Virus record (IMG/VR): IMGVR_UViG_3300027833_000103
Location: 1-40,530 of that record
Length of the DNA: 40,530 nt
DNA from: a virus
Strand: one strand, 5' to 3'
Under the pieces are notes generated by a model that had not been told where the DNA came from, made no database searches, and saw nothing but the letters and a program-made list of their open reading frames with translations. Positions 6,599 through 13,803 of this stretch are shown piece after piece. The translations under genes were made by a program, and so were the position numbers. Every line of letters starts with the position of its first letter. Positions within the stretch are counted from its first letter, which is position 1.

Positions 6599-7093
6599 AT
6601 GAGTAAAGCAAGAGTTATCGTAATGAACGGCTTCGTGGAGTATGCACGTGTGTTCAAAGAGAACATGGATAGCAACCCTGACTTCCACCCTACAGGTCAG
6701 TTCAACATGAACTTCTATCCAGCCACAGATGCAGACCTAGAAATGTTCTGGGAAGCTGGCGTAGCAAAAGAGTTCCGAGGCCACAAGCGTCTTAAAGACC
6801 CACGCAACGGTGATGGCTATGGTATCGGCCAGTTCATTCGCCTCAAGCGTGACAATGTAAACCCCGTAGCAGAGGCACTGGGTGGCGCCCCACAGGTTGT
6901 TAACTGGTCAGGTGATGAGCTGACTAAGGGTGCAGCTTGGACGTTCGCTGACGGTGAGCTGGGTAACGGTACTGAAGTGCGTGTCAAGGTCACTGTCTAT
7001 GGTGAAGGTGATCGTACAGGAAGCCGTGTCGATAAGATCGGCGTGATTAAGTTGGTACAGTACCAGTCAACTGTGTCAGAAGATGGCTTCTAG
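6599..7093 (+). CDS. Probable single-stranded DNA-binding protein, T7 gp2.5-like
   Basis: A 164-residue protein placed right after the polymerase with its own promoter and a good ribosome binding site (AAAGGAATATAAA). It appears beta-rich throughout (an OB-fold is plausible), for example FNMNFYPATDADLEMF and AAWTFADGELGNGTEVRVKV. It ends in SEDGF; an acidic tail with terminal Phe is how T7 gp2.5-type SSBs contact polymerase and helicase. I assign it as SSB from size, tail and position, not from a diagnostic motif. The order primase-helicase, polymerase, SSB, exonuclease supports the call. Confidence 0.7.
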   Translation: MSKARVIVMNGFVEYARVFKENMDSNPDFHPTGQFNMNFYPATDADLEMFWEAGVAKEFRGHKRLKDPRNGDGYGIGQFIRLKRDNVNPVAEALGGAPQVVNWSGDELTKGAAWTFADGELGNGTEVRVKVTVYGEGDRTGSRVDKIGVIKLVQYQSTVSEDGF

Positions 7094-7288
7094 GTGAAAC
7101 TTATCACCCTTAGCCAAGAAGCATGGGGGCCTGACGATAATCGTGAGGCTTCCTACTCATCCTCTAATGTAAACACTATTGAAGACTTCCTAGACCACTG
7201 TCAGAACGTGGCTAGGGTTGCTGGGTTCGGAGACTTAGCTATAGGCTCAAAGTATATGGGCGGAGAAGAAGTATGGTCCCAGTTTTAA
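7094..7288 (+). CDS. Hypothetical small protein, GTG start
   Basis: A 64-residue frame starting with GTG directly after the SSB stop codon (TAG-GTG), so translation is probably coupled; there is no strong ribosome binding site of its own. The product is soluble and mildly acidic, with MKLITLSQEAWGPDDNREAS at the N-terminus and a helix around IEDFLDHCQNVARVAGF. The exonuclease gene starts 16 bases before its end. Function is unknown. Confidence 0.55.
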   Translation: MKLITLSQEAWGPDDNREASYSSSNVNTIEDFLDHCQNVARVAGFGDLAIGSKYMGGEEVWSQF

Positions 7289-8013
7289 AGACTATCGTGG
7301 ATGGCGACATAGTGGCATACCGTGCCGCCGCCCACAAAGTAGAAGACAAAGACGGTAAGCGTGAGTGTACTTCGGTAGAAGCCCTAGAGTATGCTAAAGC
7401 GTTTATGAAAGAGATACTAGCAGAGTGTTCCTTCTACAATGAGAAGGGTGACTACTCAGTTTACTTAACTGGCAAGGGCAACTTTCGTTTCGATATTGCA
7501 AAGACTGCGGTCTACAAGGGAAACAGAAGTGATAAGCCTAAGCCTAGTATGTTACCAGTTGTTCGTAGGTACCTGTCTGAAGAGTGGGATGCCATTACCT
7601 CAGAGGGAGAAGAAGCAGACGATCTAATAGCTATAGATGCAGCTGACACTGGCTATCGTGCAGTTGTGGCTACCATCGACAAGGACATGCTGCAAATCAA
7701 AGGCCTTCACTACAACCTGACTAAGAAGACCTTTACCTATATGGATAGGTTTGACGGACTACACTGGTTCTACAAACAAATCCTTATGGGGGATGCAGCA
7801 GATAACATCAAGGGTCTACACAGGGTAGGTCCAGTTAAGGCAGAGGACATGCTAGTTCATTGCACTAACGAGAAAGAGCTGTATCACGCTGTGGTACATC
7901 GGTATGACGGAGACGAAGAGAGGGTACTAGAAAATGCCCGACTACTGTGGCTCAGACGAACGGAAGGAGAGTTATGGGTTCCGCCGCATCATCGAAAGCC
8001 AAAGGCCGCTTAG
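7273..8013 (+). CDS. 5'-3' exonuclease, FEN/T7 gp6 type
   Basis: A 246-residue structure-specific 5' nuclease that would remove primers and degrade host DNA. Metal-binding acidic clusters are visible in order: VDGDIVAYRAA near residue 10, EGEEADDLIAID near residue 115, TIDKDMLQI near residue 137 and GDAADNIKGLHRVGPVKA near residue 175, the last being the helix-hairpin-helix region of FEN enzymes. The gene overlaps the previous one by 16 bases and the next by 40. Phages of this kind use such an enzyme with PolA, which here has no 5' nuclease domain of its own. Confidence 0.88.
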   Translation: MVPVLKTIVDGDIVAYRAAAHKVEDKDGKRECTSVEALEYAKAFMKEILAECSFYNEKGDYSVYLTGKGNFRFDIAKTAVYKGNRSDKPKPSMLPVVRRYLSEEWDAITSEGEEADDLIAIDAADTGYRAVVATIDKDMLQIKGLHYNLTKKTFTYMDRFDGLHWFYKQILMGDAADNIKGLHRVGPVKAEDMLVHCTNEKELYHAVVHRYDGDEERVLENARLLWLRRTEGELWVPPHHRKPKAA

Positions 8014-8321
8014 GTCAACAAGAGATACGGGATAAGATACTGAAGACGTTCCCAACACTAGAACCTGACGATGTTAGGTCAACGGCTATGGGCCAACAAG
8101 GGGAAGACATACAGTTAAGTCCAAGGGCAAGAGAGCTTATCCCTATCTCTGCTGAAGTAAAGCGCAGGAAGAACTTGAAGACTATCTATGACTTTGTTGA
8201 CCAAGCCAAGCAAGGCGGTGAGTATGAGCCAGTAGTTTTCTTTAGAGCAGACAGACAAGAGTGGCTAGTAATAACCAAGCTAGATCACTATATGGAACTA
8301 ATAAAAGGATGGAAGACATGA
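7974..8321 (+). CDS. PD-(D/E)XK-like nuclease, possible junction resolvase
   Basis: A 115-residue protein. Start 7974 is chosen because AAGGAGAGTT precedes it; the longer frame from 7947 lacks a binding site. The N-terminus is basic (SSKAKGRLGQQEIRDKIL) and is followed by EPDDVRSTAMGQQGEDIQLS and then ISAEVKRRKNLKTIYDFVDQ. The Asp in GEDI and the E-V-K pair are spaced as in PD-(D/E)XK nucleases, and the order matches a small nuclease common in T7-like marine phages, where it is often annotated as a Holliday-junction resolvase. The exact substrate is not certain. It begins within the end of the 5'-3' exonuclease gene. Confidence 0.65.
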   Translation: MGSAASSKAKGRLGQQEIRDKILKTFPTLEPDDVRSTAMGQQGEDIQLSPRARELIPISAEVKRRKNLKTIYDFVDQAKQGGEYEPVVFFRADRQEWLVITKLDHYMELIKGWKT

Positions 8322-8497
8322 CTATAACTAAGTTACTAAGCGCACCCAAAGTAGATGAACGGGGTTTAACAAAGGTTTTTGTTGAGTATTTGGGTAAACC
8401 TTTAAACATGACCCTAGCAGATTACTCTGCTAAAGCAGTTGTAGATCACTTTAAGCACACGAACACGCCTTACATATTTGGCTATGAAGGCGCCTAA
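8318..8497 (+). CDS. Hypothetical small protein
   Basis: A 59-residue protein. The ATG at 8318 overlaps the preceding stop (ATGA) and follows AAAAGGATGGAAGAC. The product starts MTITKLLSAPKVDERGLTKV and reads like a small alpha/beta protein. I do not recognise it. The next gene's ATG shares the last base of its TAA stop. Confidence 0.6.
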   Translation: MTITKLLSAPKVDERGLTKVFVEYLGKPLNMTLADYSAKAVVDHFKHTNTPYIFGYEGA

Positions 8498-8661
8498 TGA
8501 CTAACTACCATGATGATCACACGCTACGTGGTGTTGTGGAAGATTTTGGGCTACTTCAACTAATGTTAGACGCTGGTTTGACACATGATGAAGTAGCCCT
8601 TCACTTGCACCACACAGGCTTAATAGATTTAGATGAATACTTAGACGATAAGGAGTACTGA
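8497..8661 (+). CDS. Hypothetical small acidic protein
   Basis: A 54-residue gene with a TAATG overlap to the previous gene, indicating coupled translation. The sequence is acidic and His-rich (MTNYHDDHTLRGVVEDFGLL; later HDEVALHLHHTG) and looks helical. The arrangement of two helices around a short turn (LLQLMLDAGLTHDEVALHL) is reminiscent of a helix-turn-helix-size domain, but the acidic composition does not favour DNA binding. Function is unknown. AAGGAG at its end is the binding site for the next gene. Confidence 0.6.
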   Translation: MTNYHDDHTLRGVVEDFGLLQLMLDAGLTHDEVALHLHHTGLIDLDEYLDDKEY

Positions 8662-8662
8662 G

Positions 8663-9100
8663 ATGATTACGCAAGACGATATAGACGCTTTCATGGAGAT
8701 GAACGATGACATTTCTATCGGCCAGTTTCCTATGTTTGCTGATGCAACAACACAAGAGATGGTTACACAGTTTGTTGACCACATGGGTCAGCCTATGGAC
8801 AAAGAGTACAAGCTGGGCTCAGACCTAGAGGACTTTAGGTTTGCCTTGATCCGAGAAGAGTTCTACGAGACTGTTGACGAGACAGAGCCACACGCCAGAT
8901 TAAAAGAGTTAGCCGACCTAGTGTATGTAATATATGGGTATGCGGTTACCTTTGGTTGGGACTTAGACGAAGCCTTTAAGCGGGTACATGAGTCCAATAT
9001 GTCAAAGCTGGGTGAGGATGGTAAGCCCATTAAAGACCAACACGGTAAGGTTATGAAGGGCCCCCACTATAAGCCACCTAATCTGAAAGACTTAGTATGA
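8663..9100 (+). CDS. MazG/PRA-PH-like nucleotide pyrophosphohydrolase
   Basis: A 145-residue all-helical enzyme of the MazG or phosphoribosyl-ATP pyrophosphohydrolase superfamily. The metal-binding pattern is visible as EEFYETVDE (near residue 70) followed by ELADLVYVIYGYA (near residue 87), the E-x2-E then E-x2-D arrangement. After it comes HESNMSKLGEDGKPI and GPHYKPPNL, a tail seen in many phage members. It probably hydrolyses nucleoside triphosphates such as dUTP or unusual dNTPs. The neighbouring RNR and the ThyX support a role in nucleotide pools. MazG action on ppGpp, proposed for cyanophages, is not supported by anything specific here. Confidence 0.8.
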   Translation: MITQDDIDAFMEMNDDISIGQFPMFADATTQEMVTQFVDHMGQPMDKEYKLGSDLEDFRFALIREEFYETVDETEPHARLKELADLVYVIYGYAVTFGWDLDEAFKRVHESNMSKLGEDGKPIKDQHGKVMKGPHYKPPNLKDLV

Positions 9101-9285
9101 ACTGGGTCACTAGATACTGGAAATACTTACAGACTTGGCGACTACACAGAGAGACCATCAAGCAGCTAAACACCTTGCCTAACTCTATACTAAAGGACAT
9201 AGGCATTAACCGTGGTGACATTAATCGTATGATCTGGTTAGACGAAGACATTATTCAACGAGGAAAGAACACAGATGAAAAGTAA
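9097..9285 (+). CDS. DUF1127 (YjiS-like) small basic protein
   Basis: A 62-residue protein with the DUF1127 pattern: aromatic, basic N-terminus (WVTRYWKYLQTWRLHRETIK) followed by QLNTLPNSILKDIGINRGDI, where the L-x3-ILKDIGI-xR segment is the family hallmark. DUF1127 proteins are small, arginine-rich and especially frequent in alphaproteobacteria, where members bind RNA or influence RNA turnover and phosphate uptake. The phage copy overlaps the MazG-like gene in an ATGA and starts the RNR inside its own 3' end. It is most simply a host-derived gene kept to alter host RNA metabolism; that role is inference. Confidence 0.8.
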   Translation: MNWVTRYWKYLQTWRLHRETIKQLNTLPNSILKDIGINRGDINRMIWLDEDIIQRGKNTDEK

Positions 9286-11182
9286 CTACCTACCAACAGA
9301 CTACCAAACCTTTATTGCGACCAGCCGTTATGCTCGGTGGCTTGAGGGTGTTGGACGTCGAGAGACTTGGGGAGAGACAGTAAACCGGTACATGACTAAT
9401 ATCGCTGGCAAGTACTTAGCTGATAATCCCGATACTATGGAAGAGATTGAGTCAGCTATTCTTAGCCTGTCTGTTATGCCAAGTATGCGATCACTTATGA
9501 CTGCGGGTATTGCTGCTGAACGTGACAACACTTGTATGTACAACTGTAGTTACCTACCCGTAGATGATCCTAAGTCTTTCGATGAGGCTATGTTCATCTT
9601 GCTTTGCGGTACGGGGGTTGGTTTCAGTGTTGAGCGTCAGTTCATCAGTAAACTCCCTGAGGTTCCTACGCTTTTCGAAAGCGAAACGACTGTCGTCATC
9701 AAGGATAGCAAGGAAGGCTGGGCTAAAGGTCTCAGGCAAGTGTTGGCACTCCTATGGGCTGGTGAAATCCCTAAGTGGGATGTGTCTAAAGTTCGCCCTG
9801 CTGGTGCTAAACTAAAGACGTTTGGTGGTAGGGCTAGTGGCCCTGCACCTTTGGTTGATCTGTTTAACTTTGCAGTCTCTACATTCAAAGCCTCACAGGG
9901 CCATCGCCTGTCAAGTCTTGAGTGTCATGACCTTATGTGTAAGATCGGTGAAGTCGTTGTTGTAGGGGGCGTTAGACGGTCTGCTATGATCTCTTTAAGC
10001 AACCTGTCAGATGATCGTATGCGTTACGCTAAGTCTGGGGATTGGTGGAAGACAGAGCAACAGAGAGGCCTAGCTAATAACTCTGTAGCCTATACAGAGA
10101 AGCCTGATAGTATGTCCTTCATGCGTGAGTGGACTGCACTTATGGAAAGTGGGAGTGGTGAACGTGGTATCTTCAACAGACAAGCATCAGTTAAACAAGC
10201 TGCAAAAAATGGCCGTAGAGAGTCTTGCTATGACTTCGGAACAAACCCCTGTTCGGAAATCATTTTACGCCCAAATCAGTTCTGTAATCTCACAGAAGTG
10301 GTTATCCGTGCAAACGACACTGTGGAAGACCTTGCAGACAAAGTCCGCCTTGCGACTATACTTGGAACCATTCAGTCAACCTACACACACTTCCCATATC
10401 TGCGAAAGATGTGGCAGTCCAATACAGCAACAGAGCGACTGCTCGGTGTGTCACTCACAGGGATAATGGACAACAAGCTAATGACACTGGCTAATGATGG
10501 CCTGTCAGAAACCTTGGAGCATTTAAGGGATGTGGCTATTTCTACTAACGCTGAGTGGGCTGACCGTCTTGGTATCCCTCATAGCACTGCTATTACTTGC
10601 GTTAAGCCCAGTGGAACAGTTTCCCAACTGGTTGACTCAGCTTCCGGGATTCACGCTCGTCACTCTCCCTATTATATCCGTACTGTACGTGGAGATAATA
10701 AAGACCCACTGACACAGTTTATGATAGATCAGGGTATCCCTAATGAGCCTGACGTTATGAAGCCTGATGCTACTACAGTGTTTAGCTTTCCCATGCAGTC
10801 TCCTCTGGGCGCCGTCCATACTGCTGACATGACTGCAATCGAGCAGCTAGATATGTGGCTGATGTACCAACGTCATTGGTGTGAGCATAAGCCTAGTGTT
10901 ACGATTAACGTCAAGAAGGACGAGTGGCTAGAGGTAGGTGCCTTTGTGTACAAACACTTTGATGAAATGTCAGGTGTATCGTTCTTACCTTTCAATGAGC
11001 ATACGTACCAACAGGCGCCCTACCAAGACTGTGACAAAGACCACTACCTTGCGATCAAAGATACCTCACCTAAGAGTATCGACTGGACTAAGTTATCTGA
11101 GTACGAACAAGAAGACAACACCAGTGGTATGCAGACTATGGCTTGCACTGGTGACGTTTGTGAAATGGTGGATATTACATAA
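9275..11182 (+). CDS. nrdJ: Class II (B12-dependent) ribonucleotide reductase
   Basis: A 635-residue monomeric adenosylcobalamin-dependent ribonucleotide reductase that makes deoxynucleotides from host ribonucleotides. Visible residues: Cys91 in NCSYLP (one of the active-site redox pair), LCGTGVGFSVER near residue 110, the core motif Asn324-x-Cys326-x-Glu328 in GTNPCSEI (thiyl radical site) and CVKPSGTVSQLV further on. The C-terminal redox pair Cys624 and Cys629 has the same 5-residue spacing as Cys731 and Cys736 of the Lactobacillus enzyme. No separate small subunit is present, as expected. The host must provide B12. It starts within the end of the DUF1127 gene and overlaps the next gene by one base. 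Confidence 0.93.
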   Translation: MKSNYLPTDYQTFIATSRYARWLEGVGRRETWGETVNRYMTNIAGKYLADNPDTMEEIESAILSLSVMPSMRSLMTAGIAAERDNTCMYNCSYLPVDDPKSFDEAMFILLCGTGVGFSVERQFISKLPEVPTLFESETTVVIKDSKEGWAKGLRQVLALLWAGEIPKWDVSKVRPAGAKLKTFGGRASGPAPLVDLFNFAVSTFKASQGHRLSSLECHDLMCKIGEVVVVGGVRRSAMISLSNLSDDRMRYAKSGDWWKTEQQRGLANNSVAYTEKPDSMSFMREWTALMESGSGERGIFNRQASVKQAAKNGRRESCYDFGTNPCSEIILRPNQFCNLTEVVIRANDTVEDLADKVRLATILGTIQSTYTHFPYLRKMWQSNTATERLLGVSLTGIMDNKLMTLANDGLSETLEHLRDVAISTNAEWADRLGIPHSTAITCVKPSGTVSQLVDSASGIHARHSPYYIRTVRGDNKDPLTQFMIDQGIPNEPDVMKPDATTVFSFPMQSPLGAVHTADMTAIEQLDMWLMYQRHWCEHKPSVTINVKKDEWLEVGAFVYKHFDEMSGVSFLPFNEHTYQQAPYQDCDKDHYLAIKDTSPKSIDWTKLSEYEQEDNTSGMQTMACTGDVCEMVDIT

Positions 11183-11619
11183 TGACAGAAGTAAAGAAAC
11201 GGTTTGAGCAAAGTTTATACGATAGGTTTGACAACCCTGCTAAGGTTAAGCTTATCGAAATCTTGGAGAAGCAAGGACACACAGTGTCTAACGTCAAAGA
11301 GAACTACTTTGCAGATGTAGAGACTACAAAGAAGGGTATCATCTATTACTCAGAGGGCGAAGTTAAGAGGGCATGGAAGGAGGAATGGCCCGATGATTGG
11401 GCAGAGATACGGATACCTCACCGTAAAGAAAGGCTACTAAAGAAGTATGACAGTAACGTAAACTTCTATGTCTTTAACGTCCACTTAACACAGTGCTGGA
11501 TGATCAGGGGGCAGCAGATGACAGAGGAGACTGTCCGAGGCGCCAAAGGTAGATACATTCAAAAGGGGGAGTTGTTCTACCATATCCCATACAAGGAAGC
11601 GGAGTTGATCAGACTGTGA
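11182..11619 (+). CDS. Unknown protein, possible small nuclease
   Basis: A 145-residue protein starting one base before the end of the RNR gene (TAATG). I do not recognise it with confidence. It starts with a helical segment (RFEQSLYDRFDNPAKVKLIEIL), then NYFADVETTKKGIIYYSEGE and VKRAWKEEWP, then a basic patch (IPHRKERLLKKY) and a beta-rich end (NFYVFNVHLTQCWMIRG). A D-V-E followed by E-V-K and several beta strands would suit a PD-(D/E)XK fold, but the order is not canonical. The end forms a GTGA overlap with phoH. Confidence 0.6.
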   Translation: MTEVKKRFEQSLYDRFDNPAKVKLIEILEKQGHTVSNVKENYFADVETTKKGIIYYSEGEVKRAWKEEWPDDWAEIRIPHRKERLLKKYDSNVNFYVFNVHLTQCWMIRGQQMTEETVRGAKGRYIQKGELFYHIPYKEAELIRL

Positions 11620-12311
11620 CACAGCAGCAACCCAAGACAAGACGTAAGACAACTTATAAAGGTGCAGATCAGAAGGCAACTTCTGGCCTCACCCCTAAGA
11701 CAACTAGGCAGAAGGAGTTCATAGAAGCCCTTACAGACTCTACACAGGTCTTCGTGTTGGGACCAGCAGGTACAGGCAAGACTTACATCACCGCCACAGT
11801 AGCTGCTGATCAGTACACTACTAAGAGTATTGATAAGATTGTCATTACCAGACCCCACGTGGCAGTAGGTAAAGACTTAGGGTATTTGCCAGGGTCTTTA
11901 GAAGAGAAGACTTACCCTTGGGCCTTACCAGTCTTAGACGTACTCATCAAACACTTGGGCAAGGGTACAGTGGAAACAGGTATTAAGTCTGGTAATATCG
12001 AGATGGCACCACTGGCCTTAATGAGAGGACGTAGCTTTGAGAACGCCTTTATCATAGTTGACGAGACTCAGAACATAACTACCCACGAACTTAAGATGCT
12101 ACTAACTAGGGTAGGGGAGAACTCTACTATCGTCCTTAACGGTGATGTCCAACAGTCGGACTTAAAGGAAGCAGACGGCTTGTCTAAGGTGATACACCTA
12201 GCTAAGAAACATTTGTTGCCCGTATCAGTTATCGAGTTTGGGGTTGACGACATAGTGAGAAGTGATATATGTGCCCAATGGGTACGTGTTTTTATGAAGG
12301 AGAACTTATGA
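11616..12311 (+). CDS. phoH: PhoH-like ATPase
   Basis: A 231-residue cytoplasmic P-loop ATPase. The GTG start overlaps the preceding stop (GTGA). After a basic, disordered N-terminus (KTRRKTTYKGADQKATSG), the ATPase core has Walker A GPAGTGKT at residues 49-56, the PhoH hallmark TRPHVAVGKDLGYLPG, Walker B FIIVDETQN and the sensor-like LNGDVQQSD. PhoH is very common in marine phages. It belongs to a family linked to RNA metabolism and, in bacteria, to phosphate starvation; its job in phages is still unclear. The nearby DUF1127 gene is also linked to RNA or phosphate. Confidence 0.92.
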   Translation: MTQQQPKTRRKTTYKGADQKATSGLTPKTTRQKEFIEALTDSTQVFVLGPAGTGKTYITATVAADQYTTKSIDKIVITRPHVAVGKDLGYLPGSLEEKTYPWALPVLDVLIKHLGKGTVETGIKSGNIEMAPLALMRGRSFENAFIIVDETQNITTHELKMLLTRVGENSTIVLNGDVQQSDLKEADGLSKVIHLAKKHLLPVSVIEFGVDDIVRSDICAQWVRVFMKENL

Positions 12312-12532
12312 TATACGTGTATGTAGTAATACTCAGCATGTGGGAGGACGGGGTACCTGTCTACTCGGTGAGAGCCCCTAATGCGGTGTATAAGACGGAA
12401 GAGAAGTGCCAAGCAGTGAGAGAGCTAAACATGCTATATTTGCTTGAGACTTCACCAAGCCCTACAGCAGAGTTTCGTAGTCTTTGCGTAGGGATGCAGT
12501 TTCAGAACCAGAAGACTAAAGGAGATTTATAA
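12308..12532 (+). CDS. Hypothetical protein
   Basis: A 74-residue protein. The ATG at 12308 overlaps the phoH stop (ATGA) and follows AAGGAGAACTT. The N-terminus is hydrophobic (MIYVYVVILSMWEDGVPVYS) but is more like a buried strand than a membrane helix. The rest is mixed, with two cysteines (EKCQAVRELN and RSLCVGMQF) that could pair. The stop overlaps the next ATG by one base. Function is unknown. Confidence 0.6.
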   Translation: MIYVYVVILSMWEDGVPVYSVRAPNAVYKTEEKCQAVRELNMLYLLETSPSPTAEFRSLCVGMQFQNQKTKGDL

Positions 12533-12678
12533 TGCAAGTTAAGGGTACAGTACAAGCGGGTCAGGCCAAGCTCGTCATTGGAGAGGGTGCCACGTTTACC
12601 CCAAGGGGCCAACCCGTTCCCCCTCTAGAGCCTCCTATGAAGACGGTACAAGAAGTTAAACCGACAGATAAGGACTGA
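12532..12678 (+). CDS. Small Gly/Pro-rich protein
   Basis: A 48-residue gene with GGAGATTTATA before its ATG. The ATG shares the last A of the preceding TAA. The product begins MQVKGTVQAGQAKLVIGEGA and then has a proline-rich stretch (PRGQPVPPLEPPMK) before a charged end. It looks like an extended or beta-hairpin peptide, not an enzyme. The DUF3310 gene follows after 2 bases. I do not recognise it. Confidence 0.6.
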   Translation: MQVKGTVQAGQAKLVIGEGATFTPRGQPVPPLEPPMKTVQEVKPTDKD

Positions 12679-12680
12679 CA

Positions 12681-12932
12681 ATGGCTAAATGGAAAGAAAT
12701 GACCAGTGACTTTGACAGTGACATGGTTAACCACCCGCCCCACTATGGGACAGGCTACATTGAGTGTATTGACTACATCGAGGACTTCTTAACCGAAGAA
12801 GAGTACATCGGGTACCTACGTGGGAATATCGCCAAATACTTACACCGATGGCGGTACAAGAACGGTATAGAAGACCTGAAGAAAGCCGAGTGGTACGGTA
12901 GCAGGTTGATGAAGGTGGTGGAGGATGCCTGA
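12681..12932 (+). CDS. DUF3310 protein (T7 gp1.7-related)
   Basis: An 83-residue protein with the DUF3310 signature: VNHPPHYGTG near residue 16, then ECIDYIEDFL, then GYLRGNIAKYLHRWRYKNGIEDLKKAEWY. In T7 the related domain lies in gp1.7, a nucleotide kinase acting on dGMP and dTMP, so a role in nucleotide metabolism is likely. The gene follows AAGGACTGACA, a good binding site. The next ATG is 8 bases before its stop. The coding sequence contains one near-copy of the iteron (CCTACGTGGGAATA, around 12816), probably by chance. Confidence 0.85.
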   Translation: MAKWKEMTSDFDSDMVNHPPHYGTGYIECIDYIEDFLTEEEYIGYLRGNIAKYLHRWRYKNGIEDLKKAEWYGSRLMKVVEDA

Positions 12933-13080
12933 TGTTATGTCTATAGTCCTTGTTGTCCAAACCTTGTTAATACTCTGGCTAGTAGGAAAGGTAGATAGGC
13001 TAGAGAAAGACATAGAATTTAAGATGAAGGTTCCTATGTATGCCCTCTTTAGACACTTAGACGAAGACCACGGCAAATAA
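12925..13080 (+). CDS. Small single-pass membrane protein
   Basis: A 51-residue protein, last of the rightward block, ending directly before the bidirectional terminator. The N-terminal half is one membrane helix (MSIVLVVQTLLILWLVGKV), followed by a charged cytoplasmic or periplasmic tail (DRLEKDIEFKMK, then HLDEDHGK). The ATG overlaps the DUF3310 gene by 8 bases with GGAGG close upstream. Possible roles include superinfection exclusion or a lysis helper, but there is no direct evidence. Confidence 0.65.
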   Translation: MPDVMSIVLVVQTLLILWLVGKVDRLEKDIEFKMKVPMYALFRHLDEDHGK

Positions 13081-13082
13081 AA

Positions 13083-13118
13083 AAAGCCCCCGTATCCTTA
13101 ATTGGACGCAGGGGCTTT
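13083..13118. terminator. Bidirectional terminator between convergent blocks
   Basis: AAAGCCCC, an unpaired middle, then GGGGCTTT forms an 8-bp stem with A-rich sequence on the left and T-containing sequence on the right, so it can stop both the rightward replication block and the leftward late block. Both blocks end within 13 bases of it. Confidence 0.85.
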
Positions 13119-13128
13119 ACTTTGTGTA

Positions 13129-13260
13129 TTACTTATTGTTAATAGTCTTCAGTATTAAATCCGCTTGTTGTTTAATTAGTTGTTGCTGCTTCTCTAGCTC
13201 AAGGTATTGCTTGTCTAACTCTGACGTTTGCGGGAACTCTAATACCTTACCGCTTTCCAA
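13129..13260 (-). CDS. Small coiled-coil protein at the end of the late block
   Basis: A 43-residue frame, last of the leftward block, overlapping the holin gene by 14 bases. The only start in frame is a TTG (13260) with no strong binding site, so coupling to the holin gene is likely. The product has a Gln/Leu-rich heptad pattern (LDKQYLELEKQQQLIKQQAD) typical of a short coiled coil. Composition and position suggest a real gene, possibly another lysis accessory, but it has no membrane segment. Confidence 0.5.
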   Translation of the reverse strand: MESGKVLEFPQTSELDKQYLELEKQQQLIKQQADLILKTINNK

Positions 13261-13600
13261 AGAACTTACTCACAGACCTCATACCTATGCTGGCACTAAC
13301 GATACCACCTAAGGCAATCTGATACCACTGGGGCATAACCTCAAGTGAGGCAAAGCCACGTGCTACTATGTCGTTGCCCCAATCTCCACAGAACGCAAGT
13401 ATGAGAGGTATACTGAACAGTAGGGTGATCCATTCGTCCTTCCAACTGTTCTCAGTAGACTTCATAGCCTCTATGTCCCAGTCAATCTCACCAGTAAGCT
13501 GCTTCTTCTTGATCTCAGCTTCGGTCAGTTTGATCTGTGTCTTACCATCTATGACGCTTGTAGCAAGCCCTGTAAGGCTGCTTATGAGGGCTCCTATCAT
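13247..13600 (-). CDS. Holin, GTA-type 3-TM family
   Basis: A 117-residue membrane protein. It starts with a hydrophobic amphipathic segment (MIGALISSLTGLATSVIDG), has a charged middle (KLTEAEIKKKQLTGEIDWD) and then two clear membrane helices (WITLLFSIPLILAFCGDW and YQIALGGIVSASIGMRSVS), ending in a basic KFFGKR. This matches the holin family of gene transfer agents and alphaproteobacterial phages, which permeabilises the inner membrane. It follows the endolysin within the lysis group of the late block. Confidence 0.8.
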   Translation of the reverse strand: MIGALISSLTGLATSVIDGKTQIKLTEAEIKKKQLTGEIDWDIEAMKSTENSWKDEWITLLFSIPLILAFCGDWGNDIVARGFASLEVMPQWYQIALGGIVSASIGMRSVSKFFGKR

Positions 13601-13803
13601 TTCTCATGTCCTAACCATACAGCAAAGGCTCCGGTCATAGCACCTGTCACAGTGGCAGTCAGAGCAGTGGCCTGTGAGGTCATAGCATCAGGTGGTAGGT
13701 GCATGAACCAGAACAGTACTTCGATATACATATATGTCATAACCATCATCATAAGACGGGGCATGATCTTCCAGTGCAGAAATCTTTCCATAGTCACGGT
13801 CAT
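13597..13803 (-). CDS. Small two-TM membrane protein, possible second holin
   Basis: A 68-residue protein with two hydrophobic helices (a Met-rich first one, PRLMMMVMTYMYIEVLFWFM, and ATALTATVTGAMTGAFAVWL). A short amphipathic N-terminus (MERFLHWKI) and a polar GHEK end make it class II holin-like. The start at 13803 has AAGGACGATAA upstream. It overlaps the holin gene by 4 bases. It could be a holin, an antiholin or an anchor protein; I cannot choose from sequence. Confidence 0.65.
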   Translation of the reverse strand: MTVTMERFLHWKIMPRLMMMVMTYMYIEVLFWFMHLPPDAMTSQATALTATVTGAMTGAFAVWLGHEK

